Position numbers and translations under genes: made by a program. The notes under the pieces were generated by a model. The model did no database searches. It was not told the DNA's origin and saw only the letters and a program-made list of their open reading frames with translations. Below, piece after piece: positions 10,676 through 22,319 of a stretch of DNA of 64,000 bases (position 1 is its first letter; the number at the start of each line of letters is the position of its first letter). This DNA is from Solenopsis invicta (taxonomy: Eukaryota; Arthropoda; Insecta; Hymenoptera; Formicidae), in contig NC_052668.1 of the NCBI RefSeq assembly GCF_016802725.1, forward strand, positions 6,864,501 through 6,928,500, given 5' to 3'.

Positions 10676-11337
10676 AATTAAAAATAAATTAAAAGTAACA
10701 AAGGAATTAAATATTATTTTCCAACTCACCGTTAAAATGATTATTAATCACAAATACGAAATCCTTTAAAATCTATTATACTAATAAAACACCACAATTA
10801 TTTTTAATTTTGTCTATAATTAATATTTTAACTATAAGAAATTCTGGCTATTTTAGTACAATTTTAGCTTATGGAAAGTTAATATCATTGAAAATCGTTA
10901 TTCTCTGTTGCAAGCCACATACATAATAAACAAATGACAATGGTTATAACAATTAATGTACAAGTGGGCCTTATTTATTAATACATTATTTATAAAAAAG
11001 TATATTTATTCCAAAAAATTGATATATATATATATTTGTTTTTTCCTATAGTTAGAAAGTTGAATAATATTATAATATATTGTAATAAACCATAAAATAA
11101 TGTATATTTATTAAATTTACAACACATTTTTATAAAAACTGATTTATCCACTTTGTTACAAGCTTTTGTTGCACCGAATAAACGTGTTGCCAGTGGTATT
11201 AATTTCCTGTTCAGTTTTTATCTGCTTCTTATGACATATCTTTTAAGCATATATTTCAAACATAAAGTGGGTTTTTAACGCTAAATTTAAAAGTGGGCCT
11301 TATTTAGTACTGGGTCTTATTCGGCTCAAGTACCTTA

Positions 11338-11790
11338 CATATTTTGTTGCTTTTAAAAAAATAATTTATTTAAAGCGAAGATATATATTGTTTCAAATTC
11401 AAGTAATCGTACTTATTGATTCAAACACTGTTTAGACCATTCCAAATAATAAATTTATTTAGATGCAATAAAATTTATTAAGTTTGAAGAAATCGTTTTC
11501 TCTATGTAGAATGTCTTTAATTTACTTGAAGAATAATTATTTCTTCACAAATATAATATATCTCTCTATAAAATCTGTTTATTTCTTAGTACTTTTAAAG
11601 ATTGTTCAATTAAAAAAACATTTTTTTAAATTAAATATAATTATTCGCAAACAAAATCACGTCTTTGCTTTTACGGTATATTTTTATAATTTAAACATAT
11701 TTAATTTAAATAAAAAATTCCTTTACAAGTATTTAATAAAATTATGTTTTTGAATCAGATAAAATTTTTTTGAATTCGGGATATTTTTGT
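11338..11790. other. AT-rich spacer
   Basis: A/T-rich sequence without a recognisable element. The 89-codon frame at 11484-11753 is a low-complexity Leu/Phe/Lys/Asn chance frame. Confidence 0.5.
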
Positions 11791-12563
11791 TCAGTGTGCC
11801 GTAGCCTAAGCGACACTCAATATGGTCCTTCGAGCCGAATTATAAGCAACTCAGTAAACACGAAAAAGATAAGTAAATAAACTCGCTGATCTATTAACAA
11901 GAAATCGATGGTCGGATTGAAGCCGTAAGCACGTAGCGCTTCTGTGGGGCGCCGCTATGATATCGAAAACTCTTGTACTTGGCCACAGCAACAAGAGCAC
12001 AGTGCATCCTTACAAGGATAATACAGAGACACTACGTTCGGATAGCAGCAAACACAATTGACTTACCGACGAAGCAAGAAACTAGCAACGAGTACTAAAA
12101 GACGAATTGACGAGTGGAATTACAAACACTGAGGAGCGACCGAGAAAAAGCCGCGAAATTCGCGCACAAGATCGAAAATCGTCTAGTTCGAAAGGTTAAG
12201 CCGAACGTGCTAAGAACGGAACTGTTGTACCGGAAGAAAAAGGACTTACGCAAGGAAATTCAGCTAAGTGAGCCATATCTTATTTCCTTCCCGCCCCCTT
12301 ACTTTCGCACCTTGAATTTAGAATAGCCAAAATAATAGATAAATTGCATGCCAGTTCGTGAATTGATTCGTCAATTGTTTGATAAATAATAAGATAAAAA
12401 ACAAGGAGACTCTAATTAAGACGCGAGTTGCTACAAAAACTAATATCACTATATTTAAAAATTTTTTCACGAAAGTGCATGCAACGCATCCGGACGATAA
12501 ACAGCCGTTAGACAAAAGAATAAAGTTCCGAAAAAGTAAACCCTCCGATTTGACTCCAAATTA
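11791..12563 (+). other. Unassigned GC-richer segment with a 70-codon frame
   Basis: Composition rises sharply relative to both flanks. A plus-strand frame at 12114-12326 encodes a basic 70-residue peptide starting MELQTLRSDREKAAKFAHK, and another at 12379-12564 is also basic. The layout (non-coding GC-rich leader followed by a charged helical start) would suit the 5' end of an LTR retrotransposon gag, perhaps BEL/Pao, but I see no diagnostic motif and no LTR pair. Confidence 0.3.
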
Positions 12564-12574
12564 GTATACTACTG

Positions 12575-13065
12575 TATTTTGGTGCGTTGAAAACGATATG
12601 ATAATAAAAATCGAACTTTAAAATGCTTCTTCAATTTTTTGTTTATGATGATTTTTCACGGAGTACGGACATCATTTGTAAAAAATGCAGCTTCAAAGTT
12701 ACGTAACTCAGTCAAAAAAAAAAAAAAAAATCATAAAGAAATTTTAAAAAAAGCATTTTGTAGGCAAAATGTTGTAGTTTATGAAGTTTTACTTGAATTG
12801 TTCAAAAAAAATTCATTTGTCTGCAAAGTGTTAAAGATACGAAATTTTAAGGAACAAAACAAGGTGTGTTTCTTTACTGCATGAGACAAGGAAGTTAAAA
12901 GAACTTTGAAAATTTGTTGATACAGCGTTAAAGTTGAAACTTCGAGCTTTAAAATGCTTTCTTTATTTTTTATCTACGATGATTTTTCGCCAAGTTACAG
13001 CCACTTGAAAATAGCCTAATTTTTGGTGTCTGGAAAGTGTTCCCTATTTCTTTTGAATAGTGTAT
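12575..13065. repeat. Truncated copy of the fold-back repeat (one arm)
   Basis: This segment is colinear with the right arm of the element at 47176-49306: TGATTTTTCACGGA, an A-rich run, GCATTTTGTAGGCA, then CGCCAAGTTACAGCC, and the end TGGAAAGTGTTCCCTATT followed by ATAGTGTA at 13065. The left arm and apex are missing. Confidence 0.8.
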
Positions 13066-14484
13066 TTATTATAATAAAATTATTTATTAAAGTAAATAAT
13101 TAGGCCTCAACGAGCTGATTTATTTAGAAAAATAATACACTTTAATTTATGACGTCTTGTAATTTATAACATTTTATAATTTATAACTTTTTATAATTTA
13201 TAACGTTTTATAATTTATGATATTGTAGAAACTCTCAAAGTGTATTATTTTTTACAATTAATTATTTACCTTTATAAATAATTTTATTATAATAAATAAA
13301 TTATTAAATATTTTTATTAATTTTTTATTAATAAAAAATCGCTTAATTTTATTATTATATGTAAGTACATTATTATTAATTTAAAAAGTAGTAAAGATAA
13401 TGCAATTATAAAATATAATAGCAAAAGTTTTAACAAAAACTTGATGCTGCGGAGATTTGAACTCGGTCTGCCGCGGAGGAAAAACTTTAATGCTAGCACT
13501 TAGCTTTTTCAGCCACGACGCGCTCTTGTATGGTGGTTCAAGATTCTAGTACATACAAACGCCCCAATGTTAAACTTTAATAACAATTTTTTTAGAAAGT
13601 AAAGTCCATTCACGCTAACCCTTTCACATTTTTAATATACTTTTTCTTCTCTTTTGAATGAACTATGATTCATCTTTTTTGGCATCTTACAATTTTTGCC
13701 CTCTCCTTGTTAAATACTTAAAAAGATGCTAAAATAACAGAAGAACTTCCTCAACGTCGGTACTGTAGATTATTTTTCGAGAGAGACCAAGCTATCACTC
13801 TTTGTCCAACGCATAGATCTGTTTTTGTGCTTCGATTATATTGCCATCTGCGGAAAGACCTATCAACTACTGTTGAACACCATTATTGCTCTGTTTAAGA
13901 CAGTTGCGCTGAGCAAAATATGCATGCAATAAAAGCATATTAGCATATCTTTTTTGTTAAGCGTTCAGTCGTAATCTCACACAGTCAGTGTTATTCGTGA
14001 ATGTTTTCTGAAGGGTGCTTTATTCTCATTTTGTACGTACAAACTACACAATTTCTGTATTAAGATATAGTTAATTTCAGGTGGCGGTTATATGAGTAAA
14101 TTTTTAATGATTTATTAACTTTCTGTTCAATTTTATATTTTGTTTATACTAATATAAACTTAACAACTAAAAATAAATTCATCTACCGGCATTTAATGTT
14201 GATATTTTCTATTGAAAGATCTAGAAAAGTCTATGCAAACAGAGATGTTGCGTTTAAAGAAATTAAAATATCATTTTTATTTAATATTTCTCCCGAAAAA
14301 AACTTTACCAAATCTAAACTGTTTTTAATGCATTTGAAATTTTGATCTAAATTATTGGCTACAATCTTATTTTAGAAAAGTAGGCAATGGGTAAAAAGCA
14401 GTATTAGTAGAGGAAACTATAATTTTGAATAAAATGTCTTCTTGGGAATTTTTAGTAGGTCATATATTTTAGATGTAAAAGCCA
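13066..14484. other. AT-rich spacer with a tRNA-like segment on the minus strand
   Basis: No gene recognised. On the minus strand at about 13442-13520 there is a Ser/Leu-tRNA-like order of boxes: GTGGCTGAAAAAGCTAAG (A-box-like) and GAGTTCAAATCTC (B-box-like), with a longer variable part between. It is a plausible SINE head or degenerate tRNA. Short tandem TTTATAATTTATAAC-like units occur at 13140-13225. Confidence 0.35.
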
Positions 14485-16200
14485 TCCGCCTGCGGTGGGA
14501 TACAGTTACTGCAGTCTGCACCCCAGACCTGTGGCACTGACGAGGGAGAAAACTCGTCGGCGGGTGATTGAAGTACGGCAAAATAATCTTGCCTCAAACC
14601 CGCCAGCTGGTACTCAGGTTCTGGAGGCCATTTTCGGCAAGGTCTGGGTCAGGGTGACCCTGACAATTAGTAGGACTCTCAAAAAGATCCTTACCGATTA
14701 TGTAATAGAAGGAACCTTTTCCAAGAGGTGGAAAACGGCCAAACTTATTCTCTTAAGGAAGGAGAGCAAACCCTCGGAGAGTCCCTCCGCATATAGGCTG
14801 ATATGCCTGCTGGACGATGTGGGCAAGATCTTTGAACGGATCATTGCCAACCGCATCGTTCGACACCTGTCCCGGAACGGTCTCAATCTGTCCCCGGTCA
14901 GTATGGCTTTGGGGAAAAGAGATCGGCAATCAATGCCATCAAGCACGTTCGGTCCCTCTCGAAGTCCATCACGAGGGATGGACGGGGGGGGTGGCGTTGG
15001 CAATATCTTTGGATATCGCCAACGTCTTTAATAGCATCCCGTGGGGCAGGGTAGTGGCGGCGCTAAGTGAATACCATCTCCTGCCGCCCTACCTTGTTGC
15101 CATTGTCAGAGACTACTTCCGGGACAGAAAGCTGGAGTTCTACGACAAAGTGGGATTCCAGTAAAAGGAAGGACGTGACGTGTAGCATTTCAAAAAGGTC
15201 CGTTTTAAACCTCTTGTTACGAAACGTCGCGTACAATGTCGTGCTTCGCAAGGCCTTGCCTCCTGGCTGCTACACTGTGTGCTACGCGGATACACTAGTG
15301 GTGGCCAGGGGGATTTCTTAGAAAAGAGCCGTTACTAACGGCAATTGGGCAGTGGCCTGTGTCGTTGGCTCGATTAAAGGGCTGGGCCTGAGGGTGGCAC
15401 CAGAGAAAACAAAAACTGTCTTTTTTTCACGACAGCTCTGCTAGAGCTCTCCCCCTCAAGCAACCATTCTAGTGGACAATGCACAAATCCAGGTGGAGAG
15501 AACCCTGAAATACTTGAGGTTGTTGAACAGTCGCTAAGGCTTTGTCAAACATTTCGACAAATTAACCTTACGCAAAAGGGCTGACGCCCTTACAGGACTA
15601 ATATTTAACCTTTGGTATTCGGGTGCCGGTGCGAGGCGCGTTTACCAACATGTCGTCATGTCCGAGGCACTGTATGGTGCCCCGGTCTGGTGTGGCGTTG
15701 GCCAGCCACCGTATTAAGAAGAACTTTCACACTGTGCAAAGGCGTCTGGCCTTGAGAATAGAGCGTGCTTATTGCGCCGTTTCCAGTGTGGCGGCCATCC
15801 TGGCGGGTGTCCCCCCGGCGGAGAGTTGACACCCAGGCTAAAGTATATACCTGGATAAAAACCACCCGCCTTCAAAGGGGGCACAACCAACCCCGAGTCT
15901 GTGACGCTACAAAGGGGACTAGCTCATCGGCAGGCCATAGAGAGGTGGCGAGATGATCTTATCAATATTCCGCCAACAACGACGGCGACAACGATGACAA
16001 GTGGCTTCCCCACGGATGTTGACGGGGAAGACCTCGCGAATTCGCTCGCCGACAAAGAAGAGGAATGAAGGATAAAAGACTACTCCCCACTATACATGAA
16101 GTAGGGAATGGCAAGAACGTAGGGGGACCCTCCTCTGCCCCAGTAAACGGTCCGGCATTTGGAACACAGCGGCTAAATCTGCTCGCGGATTATTTAAATT
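14485..16200 (+). mobile_element. R1-clade LINE remnant (RT and C-terminus)
   Basis: Broken plus-strand frames give the R1-like reverse transcriptase order: YRLICLLDDVGKIFERI (about 14790-14840), the palm block LDIANVFNSIPWGR (about 15010-15050), WRNV-like AYNVVLRKALPPGC (about 15230-15265) and VCYADTLVVARG (YADD-like, last residue of the motif lost). The downstream part to about 16070 has the Arg/Thr-rich C-terminal region with GAPVWCG. The endonuclease and ORF1 are absent, and stops and frameshifts occur every 100-300 bp. No clear tail or target duplication was found. Confidence 0.82.
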
Positions 16201-16237
16201 AACGTGATTTATTTTTACCTGTAGATCCAATCCCATT

Positions 16238-16315
16238 ACATGCCAAACGTTGAGCGTCGAGCGTCAATCAGCAGTCAATCAACAAAGTCTGCTGTTGACG
16301 CTCAACGCTTGCATG
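16238..16315. repeat. Short inverted repeat
   Basis: Arms CGTTGAGCGTC...AATCAGCAG (16248-16274) and CTGCTGTTGACGCTCAACG (16289-16307) face each other across a 14-bp loop, with a 7-bp internal duplication in the left arm. The outer bases ACATGC extend the symmetry. It may be a MITE relic. Confidence 0.65.
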
Positions 16316-16858
16316 TACCTGCACCTTTAAATCGCCTGGCGAGCAGACTCAGCCGCTTTGTCTGTTTGAACTCACTCATTGATACGTACAGTAAAGAAGT
16401 GCCGGATCCTAATAGCAGTATTACTTAACGATCTAAGGTAATTTGTATCAAATCGATAAATCAAGTGTTACTGGGACCCAGCGAGCTCGTGCTATTCATT
16501 GTAACCTAACCTGTGCAATTATTGTGGTCAAATAGTTTCCGCGTCGAGTAAATGTGTGCTGTGTAACATGTTTCCCTCTTAAAGTAATTTCAAGCCAATA
16601 AATAAACGGTCGGCAAATAATTAAACGGTAGTGATTAATAGTCATAGAAATAATTTTGTTCGTAAATGCCTCAAGTGCGTGAGTAAATCTGAAAACGTAT
16701 GATACGTGACACATTTATGAACAAAAATAAATTGTCACTATTATTTGGTATAAGTCATGGGAACGTGACGTGTGATCTTGTGACTTATCGACAATTGTGA
16801 AATTTTTCATCCATCAAGCTACAACAGTGTGAAAGCATCGATTCACTACAAGGTGAAT
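16316..16858. other. Spacer without recognised features
   Basis: Moderate GC content, no domain-bearing frame, no repeat that I could match elsewhere in the window. Confidence 0.5.
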
Positions 16859-16973
16859 ATGTGTGTGTATGCGCGCGCGTGCGCGCGTGCGTGTGTGCGC
16901 GTGTACGCGTGTGTGTGTGCGTGTGTGTGTGCGTGTGTGTGTGTGTGCGCGCGCGCGCGCGCGTGTGTGTGTA
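16859..16973. repeat. (GT)n / (GC)n microsatellite
   Basis: Alternating GT and GC dinucleotides, including a pure GC block (about 16946-16963) of potential Z-DNA character. It lies just outside the 3' end of the following minus-strand LINE. Confidence 0.9.
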
Positions 16974-17489
16974 AGGGAGGGAGGAAAAGACAGAGGGAAA
17001 GAGAGGGAATGAATGAATAAATAAGCTTTATTTCTGCCTTAGGGCAAGCCCTCTAAAGACAACCAAGTACAGAGTTAGGCACGGTGAGGAATACCATGTA
17101 ATCTTACAGTCTAATAACAGACAGAAATAACAAAGTAATATAATAATAAGAAAATATAAACTTATTAACTAATAACAAAAATAAAAATGTAAATAACAAA
17201 GTATAGAGTAAACAAAAAAGATTAGAAATACATAATAAAAAATAAAAGTAAACAACGGAAGCCATGCTTTTGCAAATAAAATAAACGTGATATATTAATA
17301 TAGCAATATAGTGATAAGGGAAAACATGCAAAAGAAAAATAAAAATAAGTGCAAAAATAATGGTAAGCGCATGCATGCATATATGTATGTAATAACATAA
17401 TAAAATAATCTAAGCGAGAGAAAAATAAGCAAAAAAAAGAAGAATAAGAAAAAATTAGAATAAAGATAAACATATGTACATTCCAATGC

Positions 17490-17942
17490 TCAAGTAAAAG
17501 AGCAGACTGAGTCAGCTAGGAGTTTGAGCAGCCTCCCATTGCCGTAAATGTTGGTGAAGGCGACGTTTGAAAGACCCGAGCAAATCCAAAACGTAAGCGC
17601 AAATGCGGCAAAGGAACGCTGGTTATTGAAAGTGCAACATGTAGGGACAGCGAGGTCCAGAGGAAAGGCTCTGGGAGCAGTCCTGAACCTGGGACACGGT
17701 GATTGCTTGGAAGCTAGATAAGAAGGTACACCTGTGTGAAGGATCGCGAAGATGAGGCAACCAAGAAGATAAAATCTTTTTTCATCCGCCTGCAACCATC
17801 CAAGTTGGGAATAAAAAGGTAAAACGTGGGAATAAAAAGGTAAAGCGGAGCAATAATCAAAGTAGGGGAAGATCATAAAGGACACCAGGCAAGTGCGCAG
17901 AGAACGCAAAAAGCAGTGTCTATAATACTTAAGGCGCCACAA
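17490..17942 (-). pseudogene. LINE RT C-terminal extension
   Basis: A 150-residue frame with FPYFDYCSALPFYS, then LGWLQADEKRFYLLGCLIF, VPSYLA and, later, RSFAAFALTFWICSGL. This is the conserved region after the reverse transcriptase in CR1-like LINEs. The MWRL start is an artefact of a frame opening, not a true initiator. A tandem duplication of a 20-bp unit lies at about 17808-17843. Confidence 0.78.
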
Positions 17943-17984
17943 GATGCTATTTACTCTCTGTGAAACGGATTTGACTTGCGTGTT

Positions 17985-18371
17985 TCACCTGAGCGTACTG
18001 ATAAGAGTCAGACCAAGGTTGACTACCTGATTGGTAACTTCGATGGGAGTGCCGTTAAGTTTGAAAGAGATGTCATTGTTTGCTAGAATGTTGTTGACAT
18101 AACGAGCACTAACCAAGAGAATGGCTTTGGTTTTTCTAGCATTCAAAGTAAGCCGATTAGTACAAACCAATTGCTCAATTGTAAAGATGTTTTTCTTGAT
18201 CCTCTCAAACGCATTTCCAAGATCCGCAGGAGAAAAATCTAAATAGACCTGCAGCTTGTCCGCATACGATCGATTGAAGTTGCAGTCGAGAGTAACTCCG
18301 ATGAAATTATGACAAAAGAAAAAAAAAAGCAGATTAAAAGTGAGACAGGATAAAAGACCGGTTACTAGCAA
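17985..18371 (-). pseudogene. LINE reverse transcriptase fragment
   Basis: Contains YADKLQVYLDFSP, a YADD active site with the second aspartate changed to lysine, followed by LTLNARKTKAILL, the next conserved block. The substitution would abolish polymerisation on its own. The N-terminal half of the frame is unrelated Phe-rich sequence read through the deletion junction. Confidence 0.8.
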
Positions 18372-18568
18372 AGCAATGGTCTATTCATGAATGCGATGTG
18401 GTGGTGTGGTATCAGCAAACGGAACAATATAGCGGTGATTGCTCTTACAGAAGTTGCATAACAAAATTGCGTCAAAAGATTGCCGATTAAGGTCGATGTT
18501 AAAGTCGCCGACAACAAGCGCAACAGGAAAAGAGAGAAGAAACTTTTTAAATTCCTGCTGAAAATTGA

Positions 18569-18907
18569 TTAAGTAGCCCAGTTTAGGTGGCCGATTATCG
18601 CCAACAAGAACGGCCTCTGTCCAGCAGCCGAAACGCGTACAAGCAAGTATTCGGGCTGATCGCAGTAGCGCACGGGTGAAGAGGCAAGCACGCCCACGAA
18701 GAGCACGTCGTATACGTAAACGCCAATCTCTCCTCCCCCTTTGCCTTCCCTGTCAACGCGCAAAAGCGAGTATCCAGGGAGGCAAACAAGATCATTTAGC
18801 ACGGAGGGCTTGAGCCACGTCTCCGACATAGCAATTACGCCAAAGATATTGCAAGAGAAATAGTCCCGAAATTTGCTGAAGGAGGAGAAGAGATTGGCAG
18901 TTGACAT
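18569..18907 (-). pseudogene. LINE endonuclease fragment
   Basis: Reads FGVIAMSETWLKPSV with the catalytic glutamate, then LPGYSLLRVDREGKGGGEIGVYV, typical of the first half of CR1-group AP endonucleases. The second half, with the GDFN and SDH blocks, is partly visible up to 18480 as an out-of-frame continuation. Confidence 0.8.
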
Positions 18908-19052
18908 AGCAGAGCCGGAGCGAACCGACGGTCGAGGCAGTCAACGAAAGTCAAGCCTTGCGCGCAGGGGGCCGAGTGACAGCTCTACTGTCGGCCCCAG
19001 ACGCACCGCCGAAAGCAGCCAGAGACGCACGAGGTTTAACGGGTGGCGCCCC

Positions 19053-19634
19053 CTAAAGACAGGACACCAAAGAGGAGGTCGCCGATGTCCCGGCGCTCGA
19101 TGTGACAACCGAAAGCGGGAGGCCAGCCGTGAGGCTGTCAAGATGCTCTCGGTGTTGAACCCTAATAGGTGAAGAGTCAGTGTGACGCTTAACAAAGATT
19201 AGGCTGATGCGAACCCAGGCGCGATGCAGCCTGCCTCCACAAACCGCACGTCTTGCCTCGCTAAAGATTGTCCTTGCAGCAGTTGTCAGCCTTTTGTTGA
19301 TTTTAATTCTGGAGCCGGAGAGTTCCCCCGACACCTTCGCGCTCTCGAGGACGCCCTTAGCCCTCTTTCGTTCGATTCATTGGTTACGTGCTTCATTCGA
19401 GGAAAGCTTGACGATGATAGGTCAATCCTTCTTAGAAGGAATCCGAAAGCATGCAGAAATCTCACCAGAAAAGACCACGACCCCTAGCGCAGAAGCAATG
19501 CCGTTAACGACGGCGCGAGTGTCCTCAGAGGGAAGCTCCTTAACATCAAAAAGGATGAGCTTGTCGCTGAGCTTAGCGCGTTCGAGTGCATCCAGCCGCT
19601 CACCGATATCGCTTGGCATTGCACTAGATGGCAT
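19053..19634 (-). pseudogene. LINE ORF1-like remnant
   Basis: A 70-residue frame at 19422-19634 contains ERLDALERAKLSDKLILFDV and ISACFRIPSKK, resembling the helix-plus-RRM segment of CR1 ORF1 proteins. Continuation to 19053 is frameshifted. Position upstream of the endonuclease supports the call. Confidence 0.5.
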
Positions 19635-19673
19635 TGCACGCGTCTCCAGGGCACAAACGCAGACATCCAGATT

Positions 19674-19675
19674 AC

Positions 19676-19730
<55 letters not shown>
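19674..19730. repeat. (TG)n microsatellite
   Basis: An uninterrupted TG run of about 28 units at the 5' edge of the CR1-like remnant. Confidence 0.92.
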
Positions 19731-19734
<4 letters not shown>

Positions 19735-20477
19735 GTTTATGTAAATGTGTATCAGAACACCGTTTGTCATTAGAGAGCAATCAGCTGATCGCCGCTAGTA
19801 CCCGACGTAAGCGCCCGCGTCGGATGGTGAGCGCGCCGCCCCTGGCGACCTTCCGTATGTGGCCTGTTATTCGCCAACTATTGCTGCTTGTAGTTTAAAA
19901 ATTAATCATCGCACACAATTTTGGCAAAAGAAAAATCGTCTCAGAATTGACTCAGCTATACGACATTTTAAAGACGAACGGTTGTTCTGAATTATCCTAT
20001 ATGACACGTACACTATAGACTTCTATATAAAAGTACACACACAAACACACACACACACACACGCATACACACACACATACACACAAACACACATATTTTT
20101 AAAACTTTGATGATTGTAATCAACTAAATTTTAAAATGCAAGAATTTATAATTGATAGGTGTAAGATTTCATATAATCAATTTTTTATAATTATAATTGT
20201 AAAATTTTTGTAATAATTTTGTATTCGTTTTTAATGTTAAAATAAATTTATAATTTTTATTCCAACCCACGCTATTTTTTTATTGTAAAACCTCCGATTC
20301 TTTGCTCGAACAAGATTATACTTTGTTCGATTCCAAGTATAAGCAATTAATTTCGTTTACTTAAACAAAAGACTGACAAATGCACAAAACCGAATAAGAA
20401 TCATAGCGTCCTCTTGGCTCGCTGATGACCTATTCAAGCTCACTTGATGCATTCGACTCGTTGCACGCGCCTTGAAA
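19731..20477. other. Spacer with a (CA)n microsatellite
   Basis: No gene recognised. A CA repeat with single-base interruptions occupies about 20036-20092. The remainder is AT-rich. Confidence 0.55.
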
Positions 20478-20489
20478 CATGTGTGCACG

Positions 20490-20697
20490 AGATTAGAGAT
20501 TACGTCCCTCGTCTCGTCTAGATTGATTACTACAGATACTCTGTAGTAGTGTGCTTGCACACGCTTCGACAACAGTTTTGAAAGCACCACAAAAAAAACA
20601 ACGTCCCGCGGTGTCTTTCCTTGCGTGCCATCTCTCGGCGCGCGCCCCGACGGACGTGGCCGTCGTGAAATCCCGCGCGACGCCATTTTATTGCGTT
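20490..20697 (+). repeat. Left inverted terminal repeat of the DIRS element
   Basis: Shares ACTCTGTAGTAGTGTGC, GCTTCGACAACAGTTTTG, CCTTGCGTGCCATCTCTC and GGCGCGCG blocks with the complement of 25311-25500. Small indels separate the two copies, so they are not recent exact copies. Confidence 0.85.
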
Positions 20698-20752
20698 CTG
20701 TTTACTTGTGGAGACAACAGTATCCTTCAATAATGTGACTCTTTGCGAAATT

Positions 20753-22310
20753 ATGCCGAAGCATAAAAATAAAAACAAACGTTCTAAACGCTCTAGAGGC
20801 CGTGAGACTTCCTGCAAGAGTGTTTTCGATAGAAGAAACCGACGAGATTATTCATATGAGTGATCGCGAGATCGATCACGAGACCGATCGCAAAACCGAT
20901 TGCGAGACGCTGATTCTCGAGGCCGACACTCATCGAAAGACTCATCAACCAGACATGTCCAGAGAGGATGATATCGAGCTCTTGGACTCTTTTTGCGAGT
21001 TCCTGTCTAGTTCGGAACAAAACAGCGGTCTGCGTTCCCACGAGCGGCCTTTTAAGGTTAGGTCATCGGTAGAGGAGACAGTACAGAGACACGAGATCCC
21101 GACAGCCTCATCAGGGATCTCCCCCTCCAGTTTAGAATATGGCGTTGAAGAACTGACGGTCGCTCAAAGCGACCGGAGCAGCGTACCAGGTATGTCCTCT
21201 TGTTGACTCCCCCTTTTTTCCGAGCAACTTATCGCAGCGATCGAGTGAGTGCAACTTCTCCTCTTGCTGAAAAAACTCTGTGGCAAAAAAAGGACATAAC
21301 CGACGGTTTCTTCCGCCAATTATCTAAAATTATTTAAAATTTTTCTGTTAAACAGCGCCAATGCCGCAGGAAAATCAAGACAAGCTCTTATTGCGGGTTT
21401 ATAGCGTAGAGTTTTCAGACCCACTGGTGACAGAGGAGACAGAACCATCCCCTCCCTCGAACTCTCAAGCGGTAACCTCGGAACTTTTTGGAGGTTTTCA
21501 GCCATCCACTACACCATCCGTCTAGAACCCTGCGATACTGCAGTCGCTTCAGGAGGAGGTCTGCCGAGGACTAGGTGAGAAGGTCCGTTCCAAATTGCTA
21601 TCTAAATATGAGGTAATAGACAACCTGCTGACACTGGCTCCGCCTAAGTTCAATAAGGAGCTTTTGGCGGCTTTTAAACCTGCAGTGATTAAGAGGGATG
21701 AGTATCAGACTCTATCCCAAGCGCAAGAGAGCGCTTGCTTTAATGCCCTGGGTTCCGGAATATCTCTCTTGCTAAAACCGGAAGCGACTCAGGCCTTAAA
21801 CGAGGAAATGAAATCAGCTTTAACATTCCTGACGGAGAGAGAGTCCATTTATTAGCAGTTCATCATTATCGCCTTTTCTTGGCAAGACGAGCGTTTGCTA
21901 AACCTTCGCTTAATATGCTGGGAAAAAACGCAGCAGAGTCAGCTCCGATCGACGATTTTTTGTTTGGCCCAGATTTTTCAGAAACGCTTAAAGCAGCGCA
22001 AGTCTGTGAGAAGGCGGGTCGCGATGTCTCTAAGACGCTTCTAACGGTGGGGAAAAAGACTTTACAGCCACATGCAACATACAGCCCATTAACAGCCTAA
22101 AGAACAGGCAACCAAACATTTATCCTCGAGAAATCGACGACTTCCTGTTCGGTCCCCAGCGACTCGCCGTCTAAGAGCCTATCACAACAGGAATCGCCCC
22201 CATTGCTCTCAATCACGATCCAGGAGTCGCCGCCGTTACTAAGCGATGTAAGATCCGCTGGCGATCCTAGGCCTTTTTTACGATTATCGGCCTGCAATTA
22301 CATCCGACCC
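20753..22310 (+). pseudogene. DIRS gag-like region (broken)
   Basis: It begins at an ATG (20753) with MPKHKNKNKRSKRSRGRE, the basic start often seen in DIRS gag proteins, then changes frame. A Ser/Glu-rich segment lies at 20802-21206. The conserved core reads FNKELLAAFKPAVIKRDEYQ (21595-21855) and continues out of frame in 21879-22100 as IDDFLFGPDF. At least four frame breaks are visible. Gag would package the element RNA. Confidence 0.7.
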
Positions 22311-22319
22311 AATGATCCT

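Larger units (their letters stand above)
5290..11335. mobile_element. Decayed TIR element, host of the full-length LINE
   Basis: The left edge reads TAAGGTACCCAAGC at 5288 and the right edge, inverted, reads TAAGGTACTTGAGC ending at 11337. About 20 of the first 28 bases agree, and most differences are transitions. TA dinucleotides at both ends fit Tc1/mariner-type insertion. Removing the LINE leaves a non-coding element of about 0.9 kb. A GGCCTTATT motif recurs in its right part (10638, 10662-10673 inverted, 10966, 11294). The call rests on the termini alone. Confidence 0.5.
17005..19660 (-). mobile_element. CR1/Daphne-like LINE remnant
   Basis: On the minus strand the order is ORF1-like (19053-19634), endonuclease (18569-18907), reverse transcriptase (17985-18371), C-terminal extension (17490-17942) and 3' UTR ending in AATAAAGC followed by TTATTTATTCATTCATTC at 17030-17005. 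The (ATTC)n tail is typical of CR1-group LINEs. Only about 200 bp separate the endonuclease fragment from the YADD region, so most of the palm domain has been deleted. Confidence 0.8.

Noticed and set aside
17104..17486. Phe/Leu/Tyr-rich minus-strand frames resembling membrane proteins
   Set aside because: They come from A/T-rich 3' UTR sequence of the CR1-like LINE and have no conserved motif.
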